Positions 17,292 through 25,922 of a stretch of DNA of 64,000 nt are shown in pieces. A program made the translations under genes and the position numbers. The notes beneath the pieces were generated by a model, which had not been told where the DNA came from, searched no databases, and saw only the letters and a list, made by a program, of their open reading frames with translations. Source of the DNA: JAEZBP01 sp963832725 (GTDB lineage Bacteria; Myxococcota_A; Polyangia; Polyangiales; Sandaracinaceae); contig CAWHVG010000005.1 in NCBI GenBank assembly GCA_963832725.1, forward strand, positions 2,170,001-2,234,000, in the 5' to 3' direction. The number at the start of each line of letters is the position of its first letter. The first letter of the stretch is position 1.

Positions 17292-18229
17292 TAGCCCACC
17301 ACCGTCAGTCGAGTCTTCTTGCCGTAGCGATCCTCGAAGGGCGCGACACCTTGCAGCACGCCCTTCAGGAACGCCTCCGCCGCGCGATAGCTGGAGCGGA
17401 CCAGCGGTCCGGAGGCCACGAAGCGGAAGCCCATCTCGAGGCCGCGCTCTCGGTAGCGCTCGAACTCTTCGGGCTCCACATAGCGGACCAGCTCCGCGTG
17501 CTTCTTGGTCGGGCGCAGGTACTGCCCGATCGTGACCACGTCGACGTCGGCCTCGCGCAGCTTCTGCATGGCCTCCGTCACGTCGTCCTCGTCCTCGCCG
17601 CAGCCCACCATCAGGGAGCTCTTCGTGATGTTCGCGCCCGCCTCCTTGGCCCAGCGGAGCACGTCCATCGAGCGCTCCCAGCTGCAGCGCGCGTCGCGCA
17701 TCTTGCGCTGGAGGCTCGGCACGACCTCGACGTTGTGCGCGAAGACGTCCGGACGACCGTCGCGGACCACCGTCTCCACGTCGCGCCGCACGCCCGCGAA
17801 GTCGCCCACCAGCGTCTCGACCAGCATCTCCGGGCTGTAGGCCTTGATGCGCTGCACCGTCTGGGCGACGTGGTCGGCGCCGCCGTCCAGCAGATCATCG
17901 CGGTCGACCATCGTCAGCACGACGTACGCGAGGTCGAGCTTCGAGAGCGCGCGGCCGACGTTCTCGGGCTCGCGCGGGTCGACCATGCCTCCCGGATTGC
18001 CGGTGTTCACCGCGCAGAAGCGACACCCTCGCGTGCAGGTCTCGCCGAGGATCATCAGCGTGGCCGTGCCCTCGCCCCAGCACTCGCCGACGTTCGGGCA
18101 GCGCGCCTCTTCGCAGACCGTGTGCAGATCGAGCTGACGGAAGGTCTCCTTCAGCCGGTTGTAGCGCTCACCGCCGGGGAGCCGGACCTTCAGCCACTCG
18201 GGCTTTCGTCGTTTCGCGAGCTCGGACAT
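17291..18229 (-). CDS. lipA: lipoyl synthase LipA
   Basis: The 312-residue radical-SAM protein is complete. The auxiliary cluster cysteines are C39-x4-C44-x5-C50 (CEEARCPNVGEC), the SAM-cluster cysteines C65-x3-C69-x2-C72 (CTRGCRFC), and the C-terminal RSSY motif supplies the conserved Ser ligand. It inserts two sulfurs into octanoyl groups on lipoyl domains. Its place at the head of the E1-E2 operon means that the enzyme maturing the E2 lipoyl Lys is co-expressed with its substrate. Confidence 0.95.
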   Translation of the reverse strand: MSELAKRRKPEWLKVRLPGGERYNRLKETFRQLDLHTVCEEARCPNVGECWGEGTATLMILGETCTRGCRFCAVNTGNPGGMVDPREPENVGRALSKLDLAYVVLTMVDRDDLLDGGADHVAQTVQRIKAYSPEMLVETLVGDFAGVRRDVETVVRDGRPDVFAHNVEVVPSLQRKMRDARCSWERSMDVLRWAKEAGANITKSSLMVGCGEDEDDVTEAMQKLREADVDVVTIGQYLRPTKKHAELVRYVEPEEFERYRERGLEMGFRFVASGPLVRSSYRAAEAFLKGVLQGVAPFEDRYGKKTRLTVVG

Positions 18230-18265
18230 GGGGCGTGCCTCACCACCGACCTAGCACGGGCACCG

Positions 18266-18400
18266 ATGGCGGGCAGCGATATGTACGAACCCCACCCGCG
18301 CATCGTCAACGGCGGCTGCCCCGCAGGTTCGCCACGCCGCCGTGGCAGGTCGGTTTCGCAGCACCGCGCGCACTTCGACGCGGCGCGTCAGACGTGCGCA
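18266..18400 (+). pseudogene. fragment resembling the start of a trypsin-like protease
   Basis: Reading from ATG 18266 gives YEPHPRIVNGGCPAG, and after a shift of frame near 18325 the text ATPPWQVGFAAPRALRRG. Together these match the RIVGG-x-A ... PWQVGL opening of mature trypsin-like enzymes. No catalytic His, Asp or Ser region follows. Judged a degenerate fragment with moderate doubt. Confidence 0.3.
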
Positions 18401-18725
18401 TCCGCACGTCCCTCAGGGGAACGGCCCGTCGTCACCGAAGAGCGCGAGCCACATCGGACGCGCCCTGCGGACGCAGCCGTCGGTTGCAAGGCCGCTCAGG
18501 CTGCACGGTCCCGCGAGGATCCGTCGAGCCGGGAGGCTCGGGATGCGAGCGGTCCACTCGATGCCGGGAGCGAGCCTCGGGCGGGCAGTCGACTTCGAGC
18601 TGCCAGCATGGCGATGGGAGGGCCCGCGCCGCGTCAATCCGACGCCTGGGGCCGGCGGTGATCGCCACGCAAGCGTCGGACGAGGAGCAGGTAGGAGCGG
18701 CACGACTCTGGCGGTGAGCCGGGCG
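18401..18725. other. intergenic stretch with no recognised gene
   Basis: All frames are partly open but none shows a domain, a ribosome site with a good start, or a notable repeat. The lipA operon promoter must lie upstream of 18229 in the neighbouring region, but I cannot identify it. Confidence 0.4.
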
Positions 18726-19324
18726 ATGGACAGGCGCGACCGCGTGCTCGGCGCTCTCCTCGGCGTCGCCCTCGGTGATGCGCTCGGGCTGCCTTTCGAG
18801 GGGCTCTCACTGCGGCGGGTCGCGCGCAGGTTCCGAGGTGCGGACCGCTTTCGGCTCGTCGGTCGAACGGGGTTCGTCTCGGACGATAGCGAGCAGACCG
18901 CGTTGCTCGCTCAGGCCTTCGCCGCGTCGGGCGGGGACGATGACCTGTGTGTCCGGAGGTTCCGGCAATCGATGGTCGGTTGGCTCGCGCGCCTGCCGTT
19001 CGGGATCGGCGTTTCCTGCGCTTCGGCGACGCCCCGGTGAGCGGCATCGAGGCGGCCATCCGGGCCGGCGGCGACACCGATTCCCATGCCGCGATCGTCG
19101 GCGGTTGGCTCGGCGCTCTCCACGGAGCCACGGCGCTTCCGATGCGGCTCATCCGGAGGATCCACGATGGTCCGTTCGGTCCAACCCATCTCGAAGAGCT
19201 GGCGACTTCGGTCGTCGAAGGAGCGCCGACGCCGGCGTGGTCTTGGCCCTACGCGCTCCTCCGCAACCTCGCCCTCTACCCCGTGATCCTCGCGCATGGC
19301 TTCGCACGGCTCCTGCCGTGGTAG
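18726..19324 (+). pseudogene. ADP-ribosylglycohydrolase (DraG-like), internally deleted
   Basis: The N-terminal part from ATG 18726 has LGALLGVALGDALGLPFEG and the metal-binding SDDSEQTALL, ending in WLARLPFGIGV. The text then jumps, in another frame, to the C-terminal VSGIEAAIRAGGDTDSHAAI with the second metal-binding motif GGDTDS. About 90-100 central codons expected between GIG and GGDTD are missing and the frame is shifted, so this is a remnant. Intact relatives remove ADP-ribose from modified proteins. Confidence 0.75.
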
Positions 19325-19513
19325 GCGCGGATTCGAATACCCGCTGCACCCCGGCGCAGACGTGGGGAGTCGAGACCTCGGCAAGTAGGGTCCGATCACC
19401 CCGGATACACGACCGGCGCGGGCGCCGGGCCCCAACTGTCGACCTTCTCTCGCTGCGCGTGATCCTTGCAGACGGTCCTCTCAGCCGGGCTCCCACCGAG
19501 ATCGAGAGGACGA

Positions 19514-21591
19514 ATGACCACGACGAGGAACGCGACCCAGATGCGGGTCCTCCCCGACATTGCGAGCACGCGGCTCGGCGCGCTCGTGCTCGCCTTGCTC
19601 GCGTTGGGTTGCCAGGGTCAGCTCTCGACGAGGAGCGCTGCGTGCAGCGTCGACGGCGACTGCGGGGCGAGCGAAGCCTGCGTCGACGGGCGATGCCAAA
19701 CGCGGCAAGCGCCCGCGGACTCGGGTGCGGCCGACGCGGGGAGCCCCACCGAGATCGTCAGCCTGTCGATCACGCCCGAGAACCCGGTGATCAACCTACC
19801 GGACGACCCGGGCACGGTCGGCTTCAGCGTGACGGGCCAGCAGCGCGACGGCACCGTGCTGACGCTGACGGACCGAGTCGAGTTCACGATCGACGACGCC
19901 TCGCTCGGCACCGTCGACGTGCACTCCGGCGTCTTCACCGCCGCCGGAACGGGCGGCACCGCGACTCTCCGCGCGCGCGAGGTCGGAACCGGCGCGTCCG
20001 TGACGACGCTCATCACGGTGAACTGGCACGGCGTCGTGCTGGGCGACGGCGTGTCGGCGAGCGATCCCGACGGCTTCGACGCGGCCACGGCGAGCACGGA
20101 CGCCGCGTCTGCTCCTTCGGTGGACTACCCGCTGGCCGGCGCGGTCATGCCGCGCAACGTCTATCCGCCCAACGTCATGTGGACGCCGCACCACTCCGCC
20201 GGCGCGGGGGATTCTCTGGCACGTCCGCCTCTCCCGCCCGCACGCGGTCCTCGACGGGTACTTCCTCGACGCCGCGGGGTTCCCGGACAACTGGCAGATG
20301 GCGGGCGAGAGCTGGTCACCGATGGCGGGGAGCGATGTCGGAGACGCGATCGATCCGACGGTCGAGGTCCTCTCTGCCGGCACGCTCTACCGGAGCGACT
20401 CGACCCAGTTCCGCACCGTCGACGCGGTGCTCGGTGGGTCCGTGTACTACTGGTCCCCGCCCACCTCGCGCCTCAAGCGCATCGACGTACAGACCGCGGC
20501 GCTCGTCGACTTCATGCCGGACCCGGGCGACACCTGCATCGGCTGCCACACGGTCTCCCGCGACGGGCGCCGCCTGGTCGCGGTGCGCGAGCCCAGCGAG
20601 ACCGTCACCGCGTACGACATCACCACCGATCTCCACGCCCAGCCCCGCGCCGGATCTCTTCGCCGTGCACTACGACGTGCGTCGCTGCGAGTCGTTCAAC
20701 CCGGACTCGACCTTCCTGGTCACCGGTGACTGCGGCGCGAACCCCACCACGCTGCCCTTCGGCATCATCGACATGAGCACCGGCGCGCAGGACCCCTCGC
20801 TCGACGGCCAGGCGGGCGAGGGCTTCGATCCCGAGTGGTCCCCCGACGGAACGGCCATCGCGTTCTCCAACCGCGACAACGACCTCGCCGTCACCCCCGT
20901 CATGCCGGGCAACCACTTCGGCACGCCGGCCGTCATTCACAGCGCCTCGTCCTCGCCGGGCGGCGCGGTCGACTGGCACCCGACCTGGACGCCCGACTCG
21001 CAGTGGCTCGTCTACCAGCACGGCCAGACGCGCAGGACCCACGAGGAGACGGGCTCCGGGCTCTCCGGTCGGGACGGCGCGCTCTACATCATCGCGCCCG
21101 GCGGCGGGACGCCGGTGCGGCTGGACAACGCGAACTTCGGAGACACGAACGGCTCCTACCGTCCGATCTTCTCGCCCTTCGATTCCGGCGGCTACTTCTG
21201 GCTGTTGTTCACGACCCTGCGTGACTACGGCAACGGCCCGGCGGGCGTGCACGGACAAAAGCAGGTGTGGGTCACGGCGATCACGCACATGCCGGACGGG
21301 ACCACCGACCCCTCGGCCGTCCCGTATTACCTGGCCGGGCAGGAGCCCACGACGACGATCCTCTCGCCGCAGTGGGTGCCGCCGCCCTGCAACGATAACG
21401 GGACGGGCTGTGGCGCGGACTCGGAGTGCTGCAGCGGCGTCTGCGGCCCCGACCCGTCGGGCAACTCCGTGTGCATGCCGCCGACCACGACATGCCGAGC
21501 GCGCGGCGAATCGTGCGGCGGCGCGAGCGACTGCTGCACCGGCCTCACGTGCACCGACGCCCACCTGTGCGACTACCCGCCGCCGGGCTGA
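19514..21591 (+). CDS. large lipoprotein with beta-propeller-like region and Cys-rich ends, two frame breaks
   Basis: ATG 19514 (GAGAGGA upstream) starts a protein with a lipobox (LALGC), a CSVDGDCGASEACVDGRCQ knot, an Ig-like region, then WSPDGTAIAFSN, WHPTWTPDSQWLVY and YRPIFSPF repeats typical of TolB/PD40 blades, and a Dickkopf-like Cys-rich C-terminus. A CIGCH sequence near 20545 matches a c-type haem site. Continuity requires two switches of frame: a missing base near 20213 (restoring LWHVRLSRPHAVLDGYF) and an extra C near 20641. The two cancel. Total length would be about 690 residues. The reader should treat it as one gene unless reads confirm the breaks. Confidence 0.7.
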
Positions 21592-21603
21592 TCGGCATCA
21601 CAC

Positions 21604-21900
21604 TCTCGCGAAGCGCCCCGCGAAACACCGCCAGCTCCCTTCGCGAAGCGAGTGACGAGCGGCCAACCCGCGCAACACATCCATCTCGCGAAGGCGAGCG
21701 AGCAGCCGACGGGCCACCAGCACCATCTCGCTCCCGCGAAGGCGAGCGAGCAGCCGCCGGACATCGACAAGACCCTCCTCTCGCGAAGCGAGCGAGCAGC
21801 GGCCGGGGCAGCAGCGCCAGCTCCCCCTCGCGAAGCGAGCGAGCAGCGACCGGGGCAGCAGCGCCAGCTCCCCCTCGCGAAGCGAGCGAGGAGCGACTCG
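21604..21900 (+). repeat. array A: degenerate palindromic repeats, period about 47 bp
   Basis: Seven cores of the form CTCGC-GAAG-(G)CGAGCGAGCAGC begin near 21604, 21640, 21684, 21733, 21779, 21827 and 21872. Each core can fold as a CTCGC/GCGAG stem with a 4-base loop. The intervening 20-28 bp differ, except that two adjacent ones are almost the same (CGGGGCAGCAGCGCCAGCTC). The array abuts element A and resembles array B near 61.7 kb. No protein-coding interpretation holds. Confidence 0.75.
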
Positions 21901-22140
21901 CGGACGCAGTCATGGTGGACGCGCCGCAGGCGCGGCCAGCGTGACCCGTACCAGCACGAAACCGGACCCTGTCCAATTCACCGAGGAGGCGGGGTCCGGG
22001 GGATTGCCAGCGACGACTCGGGTGGCCCGTCGACGTGCCGCGTGCCGAACGACCTGTTGTTTGGTCGTTCGGTGCGCGGCACCTCGGGTCGGGTTCCTCG
22101 CTGGAGGAGCGGGCGATCCCCCGATCCCCCGGACCCCGCC
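21900..22140 (+). repeat. conserved structured element, copy A
   Basis: About 240 bp match the reverse complement of 61434-61661. Long near-identical blocks are GCGCCGCAGGCGCGGCC then GCGTGACCCGTACCAGCACG, CCAGCGACGACTCGGGTGGC, and CACCTCGGGTCGGGTTCCTC. Overall identity looks near 80-85%, with the middle (about 21965-21995) the most variable. It contains a short GCGCC-GCA-GGCGC hairpin and the long hairpin listed separately. It sits between the array and the promoter region of the next gene. Confidence 0.8.
22035..22082 (+). other. 20-bp hairpin conserved by structure (copy A)
   Basis: The left arm (22035-22054, ending CCGAACGACC) and right arm (22063-22082, starting GGTCGTTCGG) pair at all 20 positions if G-U is allowed (two wobbles), around the loop TGTTGTTT. 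In copy B (61480-61527) four arm bases differ and every change keeps a Watson-Crick or wobble pair. This suggests selection on a folded RNA or single-stranded DNA. Confidence 0.7.
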
Positions 22141-22296
22141 GATCGTCCGTCCGCGGCAGCTCCGACGGCCGCCAGACCAGCCACCGCCAGCCACCGCCAG
22201 ACCAGCCACCGCCAGACCAAACCCGCGAACTCCCGAAACCGCGAAACCGAGACCGCGACAGCGCCGACCCAGCGCGGGCGCTGGTATACCTCCCCC

Positions 22297-23058
22297 GTGA
22301 CGATAAAGAGGACCTTCGGGATCTTCGCCGGCGGCTTGCTCCTGCTCGTCGTCGCGCTGCCGCTCGCGGCGTGGCTGCTGCGCGGCACCCTCGCCACCTC
22401 GCTCGCCCGCGACGCGCTCGGCCAGCAGGGCCTCGCCTGCGACGATCGCTTCGCCGTGTCGCTGTCGGCGCTCTTCGACGAAGCCACGCTCCAGCCGACC
22501 CGCTGCACGCGCGAGGGCGGCCTGATCGAAGCCATCGAGCTCACGGCGCCCGCGACGATCGAGCTCGAGGGCTCGCGGCCCACCGCCGTCCGCGCCGAGG
22601 GCGTGCGGATCACGCTGAGCGACCAGAACGTGCGGAACGGCTCGTCGTGGGCGCGCGAGCTGAGGCGGCTGAACCTGGAGCAGCGCGTGGCCGGGCTTGT
22701 GAAGGGCGTGAGCGAGTGGAGCGCGCTCGGACTCCCTCCGACCACCGTGACCCACGCCGAGGTCCTCCGCGGCGGGGACGATCTGGCAACGCTCGAGGGC
22801 CTCTCGACCACCTCGGGCACGCCGACCGGCGTCACCATGACGCGCGTCGTCTTCACCGCCGTGATGGGTGCGGCCAGCCTCACGCTGACGGACGTGCACG
22901 GCACGGCGACCCGCGACGCGGTCCACCTCGAAGGCACCGCTACGGCCCGCGCCGGCATCCCGATGCTCGGCACCTTCTCCACCGGCGGCGCGTTCACGCT
23001 CGACGCGACGGAGCTGACCAGCGCCTCGCCACGCTTCCGGCTCGACGGCGATCTCTGA
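22297..23058 (+). CDS. hypothetical membrane-anchored protein
   Basis: The 253-residue protein starts at GTG 22297. The longer open frame upstream translates the repeat element and is rejected. One transmembrane helix lies near residues 7-29 (FGIFAGGLLLLVVALPLAAW). The rest is a soluble beta-rich region with two Cys near the N-terminus and repeated ATIELEG, RAEGVRITL, GTATRDAVHLEG-type strands, reminiscent of AsmA/intermembrane-transport-like beta-taco proteins. The family is not certain. No operon partner on this strand. Confidence 0.65.
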   Translation: MTIKRTFGIFAGGLLLLVVALPLAAWLLRGTLATSLARDALGQQGLACDDRFAVSLSALFDEATLQPTRCTREGGLIEAIELTAPATIELEGSRPTAVRAEGVRITLSDQNVRNGSSWARELRRLNLEQRVAGLVKGVSEWSALGLPPTTVTHAEVLRGGDDLATLEGLSTTSGTPTGVTMTRVVFTAVMGAASLTLTDVHGTATRDAVHLEGTATARAGIPMLGTFSTGGAFTLDATELTSASPRFRLDGDL

Positions 23059-23153
23059 CCGCTGATGCTACGCGACCGGCGGCGCGTTCACGCTCGATGC
23101 GACCGAGCGGACCCGCGACTCGCCACGCTGCCGACTCGGCAGCGAATCTCCGG
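22981..23153. repeat. 94-bp-offset duplication of the 3' end of the preceding gene
   Basis: ACCGGCGGCGCGTTCACGCT at 22981 recurs at 23075, and the next 55 bases stay recognisably alike (TCGATGCGACC-GAG, CTCGCCACGCT). The duplicate lies beyond the stop codon and has no start. It is a decayed tandem copy of the gene's last 25 or so codons. Confidence 0.65.
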
Positions 23154-23201
23154 CGGCAGCTCGAGGCGTGGGCACCGCCATCGGCCAGCTAGCCGCGCGG
23201 A

Positions 23202-23996
23202 TCACTCGAAGGTGGCGATGGCGCGGAACTGCTGGTCGCCCCTGCCGAAGAGGTAGTAGCCGCCGACGGCCAACCCCGCGCCGACGACGAGCACGGCCGC
23301 CACCACGAGCGCGACCACCACGACCGTGTCCAGGTCGCTCGTTCGCGCGGGCCCGGGCGCTCGAGGCTGCCCGACAACGTGCGGCTCGTCCTCCGAGCCG
23401 ATCTCGACCACCGCGTTGCCGTACCCGTCGAGCACGCGGGCGTAGTACTCGACCTGGCCGCCCTCGAAGCCGGGCAGCGCGAACCGGAGCTCGGACGCCG
23501 CCTCCCGCTGCACCTGCTGTGGCTCCGCGCCGGCCACGCGGCTCACCATCACCACGCTGGCCGCCATGCGGATGGGATCGCTCAGCGTCAGCCGCAGCTC
23601 GCCGCGGCGGGAGAGCAACGACACCCGAGCCCCCAACCCCGCGGGCTGCGCCGCCCAGAACCCGCGCGCTTCGAGGAAGGGGCTTCGCAGCCGCGGCGCG
23701 AGGCTCAGATCGATCTCCGTGTCGGGCCGGAGGGCCAGCATGTGCGTGTACGCGTCGCGCGAGCGATCTTCGTCGCCGAGCGCGGCCGCCGCGATGCCGA
23801 TGAGTTGATAGATCCGCGCCGACTCGTCCACGTCGTGCCCGCCGGCCTCGAGCGCCGCCTCCGCCAAGCGCAGCGTGCGCTCGAAGTCGACCTCCTGATA
23901 CGCGCGCTCGGCCTCGGACAGCGCGTCGCGCTGCGCCTCGGCGACGTTGGCGAGCGCGAGGAGCGAGAGCAGCGCCAGCGGAGCGAAGCGCCTCAT
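23202..23996 (-). CDS. secreted/anchored protein with TPR-like N-terminal half
   Basis: The 264-residue protein from ATG 23996 has a signal peptide (ALLSLLALANVAEA), helical repeats resembling TPR (YQEVDFERTLRLAEAALEAG, and IGIAAAALGDEDRSRDAYTHML), a beta domain, and a C-terminal hydrophobic helix (TVVVVALVVAAVLVVGAGLA) followed by a short tail. The start overlaps the upstream stop (ATGA). It is the last gene of a three-gene operon with two lipoproteins. Function unknown. Confidence 0.7.
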   Translation of the reverse strand: MRRFAPLALLSLLALANVAEAQRDALSEAERAYQEVDFERTLRLAEAALEAGGHDVDESARIYQLIGIAAAALGDEDRSRDAYTHMLALRPDTEIDLSLAPRLRSPFLEARGFWAAQPAGLGARVSLLSRRGELRLTLSDPIRMAASVVMVSRVAGAEPQQVQREAASELRFALPGFEGGQVEYYARVLDGYGNAVVEIGSEDEPHVVGQPRAPGPARTSDLDTVVVVALVVAAVLVVGAGLAVGGYYLFGRGDQQFRAIATFE

Positions 23997-24478
23997 GGCT
24001 CGCGACATCCACCGCACTTCTCGGCCGCGGAGCAGGTGGGAAGCGCCGTCCCGGCAGGGTACTTCGTGCGGTACTCGTCGGTGATGGCGAGCGTGATCGG
24101 AATCCTCGCCGACCGTGTCGCCTCGATGTCCTCGACCTCGCATCCGCTCAGCAACGCCGACGCCCCCTCGCGCGCGACGGCGATGTACGCGTGCAAGCCC
24201 GGCGGGGAGCGCGGCAGCTCCAGCCCAGCGCGCCCGAGGAGATCGCAGGCGGGCTGCGCGCCCGAGTCCATGTCGAAGTCGTGGAGCGTCTCGGCCTCGG
24301 CTTGCATCGTCAGCTCGGGGCAGCGCCCTCGCTCCTGCGGCCCGAGCGGCACCGCATACACCTCCACCATGTCCACGCGCACGAAGGTGGCCTGCGACGG
24401 GAAGTTCAGCTCCAGCGTCACGCTCTCGCCGCTACACCCGATCGCGAGCGCGGCGATCCAAGGGATGACGCCTCTCAC
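23993..24478 (-). CDS. hypothetical lipoprotein
   Basis: The 161-residue protein starts at GTG 24478, whose GTGA overlaps the stop of the upstream gene. Lipobox AIGC lies at residues 11-14. Two Cys pairs, with a terminal CSAAEKCGGC, suggest disulfides. A short FPSQATFVRVDMVEVY strand region follows the anchor. No family recognised. Middle gene of the envelope operon. Confidence 0.65.
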   Translation of the reverse strand: MRGVIPWIAALAIGCSGESVTLELNFPSQATFVRVDMVEVYAVPLGPQERGRCPELTMQAEAETLHDFDMDSGAQPACDLLGRAGLELPRSPPGLHAYIAVAREGASALLSGCEVEDIEATRSARIPITLAITDEYRTKYPAGTALPTCSAAEKCGGCREP

Positions 24479-25743
24479 CGGGACAGGTCCCTCCAGCTCA
24501 CCACGCCGTCGCGGACGAAGTCCTCCATGGAGGCGTCGTAGCGCCATATCTCGTAATCGCCGAGCACGTCCCCGTCGGGCTGCAAGTCCACCGGGCCGCT
24601 GGCGCCGACGTAGTCGATGTCGTCGCCCTGACGAATGCGGACCAGCGCCTCCGGCATGTGTCCTGGGTTGATGAACGCGTCGCCCCCCGAATCGTCCCGC
24701 GCGACCCGGAGGAGCGCGTCGCGCACGTCGGGTCCGTCCGTGGATCCCGCCGCCTCGATGGCGAGCATCAAGAGCATCGCGGCGTCGTACTCGTTCGCGC
24801 CGAAGACGGCGTCGGTCTCGTTGAACGAAGCTTCGAAGCTGGCGGCGAAGTCGTGGTAGGCCTGCGTCGGCGGCGCGCTGAGCGGCGCGGTGCCCAACAC
24901 GCCGTCGACGATGCCGGGATCCCCCGCGGCCGTCGCCAAGGCGAGCTCGCGGATCCCGTCCGTTCCGATCCAGGTCACGTCGGGATGCACGTGCAGCGCG
25001 TGCCAGTCGCGGAGGATGTAGCCGCCCGAGTCGGGGTAGGCGACCAACGCGACGCAGTCCGGACCGGCATCGGCGACCTGCTGCACCTCGTCCGTGTAGT
25101 CCGGGCGGCCTTGCGGAAAGCCGAGATCGAGCACGACGGAGCGGGCTCCGCCGAGCGCCTCGAAGTCGCTCCGGATGGCCATGCCGAGAGGCTGCCCGTA
25201 GCTGTTGTCGAGATGGAGAATGGCCAGTCGGGTGCACGCCAAGGGGCCGGCTGCCTGCCGAGCGAGCACCTGCGCCTGCAGCAGATCCGATGGCACGGTT
25301 CGGAAAAGGTAGCGGTCCGAGTCGGGCTGGGCGGTGGTCAGCGCTGGCGAGGTGGAGCAGCAGCTCACCTGCGGAACGCGCGCCGCGCGGGTCACCTCCG
25401 CGACGCGCAGCGACGCGCTGCTGCCGGCCGCGCCGAGGATGCCGCTCACCCCGTCGACCTCGATCAGCTCGTGCGCAGCCGCGACGGCGACGTCGGGATC
25501 GGTCTGGTCGTCCCGCACGATGATGTCCACCGGCCGGCCGCCGAGCAGCCCGCCGGCGGCGTTCGCCTCCCGCTGGGCGAGCTGCACGGCCTTGGTCAGG
25601 CCGTCGCCGAGCGAGCCCAGGTCGCCCGTGAGCGAGAGGATCACACCGATGCGCACGGGCTCCGCGTCCGCCGGTCCATTGGAGCAAGCGAGAAGCAGGA
25701 ACGCGAGGCCGAGCGAGCACGGCCACCTGCAAGAGCGAAACAT
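24475..25743 (-). CDS. periplasmic-binding-protein-like lipoprotein (LivK/Peripla_BP_6 type)
   Basis: The 422-residue protein from ATG 25743 has a lipobox (LLLACS), then the type I solute-binding fold typical of branched-chain amino-acid transport: VRIGVILSLTGDLGSLGDGL, AVQLAQREANAAGGLLGGRP, GILGAAGSSASLRVAEVTRA, VPQVSCCSTSPALT and FRTVPSDLLQAQVLA. The ligand is unknown. No ABC permease or ATPase genes are adjacent; instead two envelope proteins are translationally coupled downstream. A sensory or scavenging rather than transport role is possible. Confidence 0.8.
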   Translation of the reverse strand: MFRSCRWPCSLGLAFLLLACSNGPADAEPVRIGVILSLTGDLGSLGDGLTKAVQLAQREANAAGGLLGGRPVDIIVRDDQTDPDVAVAAAHELIEVDGVSGILGAAGSSASLRVAEVTRAARVPQVSCCSTSPALTTAQPDSDRYLFRTVPSDLLQAQVLARQAAGPLACTRLAILHLDNSYGQPLGMAIRSDFEALGGARSVVLDLGFPQGRPDYTDEVQQVADAGPDCVALVAYPDSGGYILRDWHALHVHPDVTWIGTDGIRELALATAAGDPGIVDGVLGTAPLSAPPTQAYHDFAASFEASFNETDAVFGANEYDAAMLLMLAIEAAGSTDGPDVRDALLRVARDDSGGDAFINPGHMPEALVRIRQGDDIDYVGASGPVDLQPDGDVLGDYEIWRYDASMEDFVRDGVVSWRDLSR

Positions 25744-25922
25744 CGGGGATCCCCCACGAGCCGTCGGACGACGGAGGGATGATACGCAACCCACGTCCTG
25801 GGTGTCACGCTGGCGAACGTCCACGTCCGCAGCGACGGACGGGCGCGGCCACGGACGGGCGCGGTGACGACCGGCGCGGCCCGTTTGTGGGGCATCGACC
25901 GGGGGCTTGGTACGCTTCGAAC

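Noticed and set aside
19324..19356. tRNA-like T-arm (GATTCGAATA)
   Set aside because: No acceptor stem, D-arm or anticodon arm can be formed around it.
21604..21900. CRISPR array
   Set aside because: Repeats are inexact, two intervals are nearly identical, and no cas gene is present in the window.
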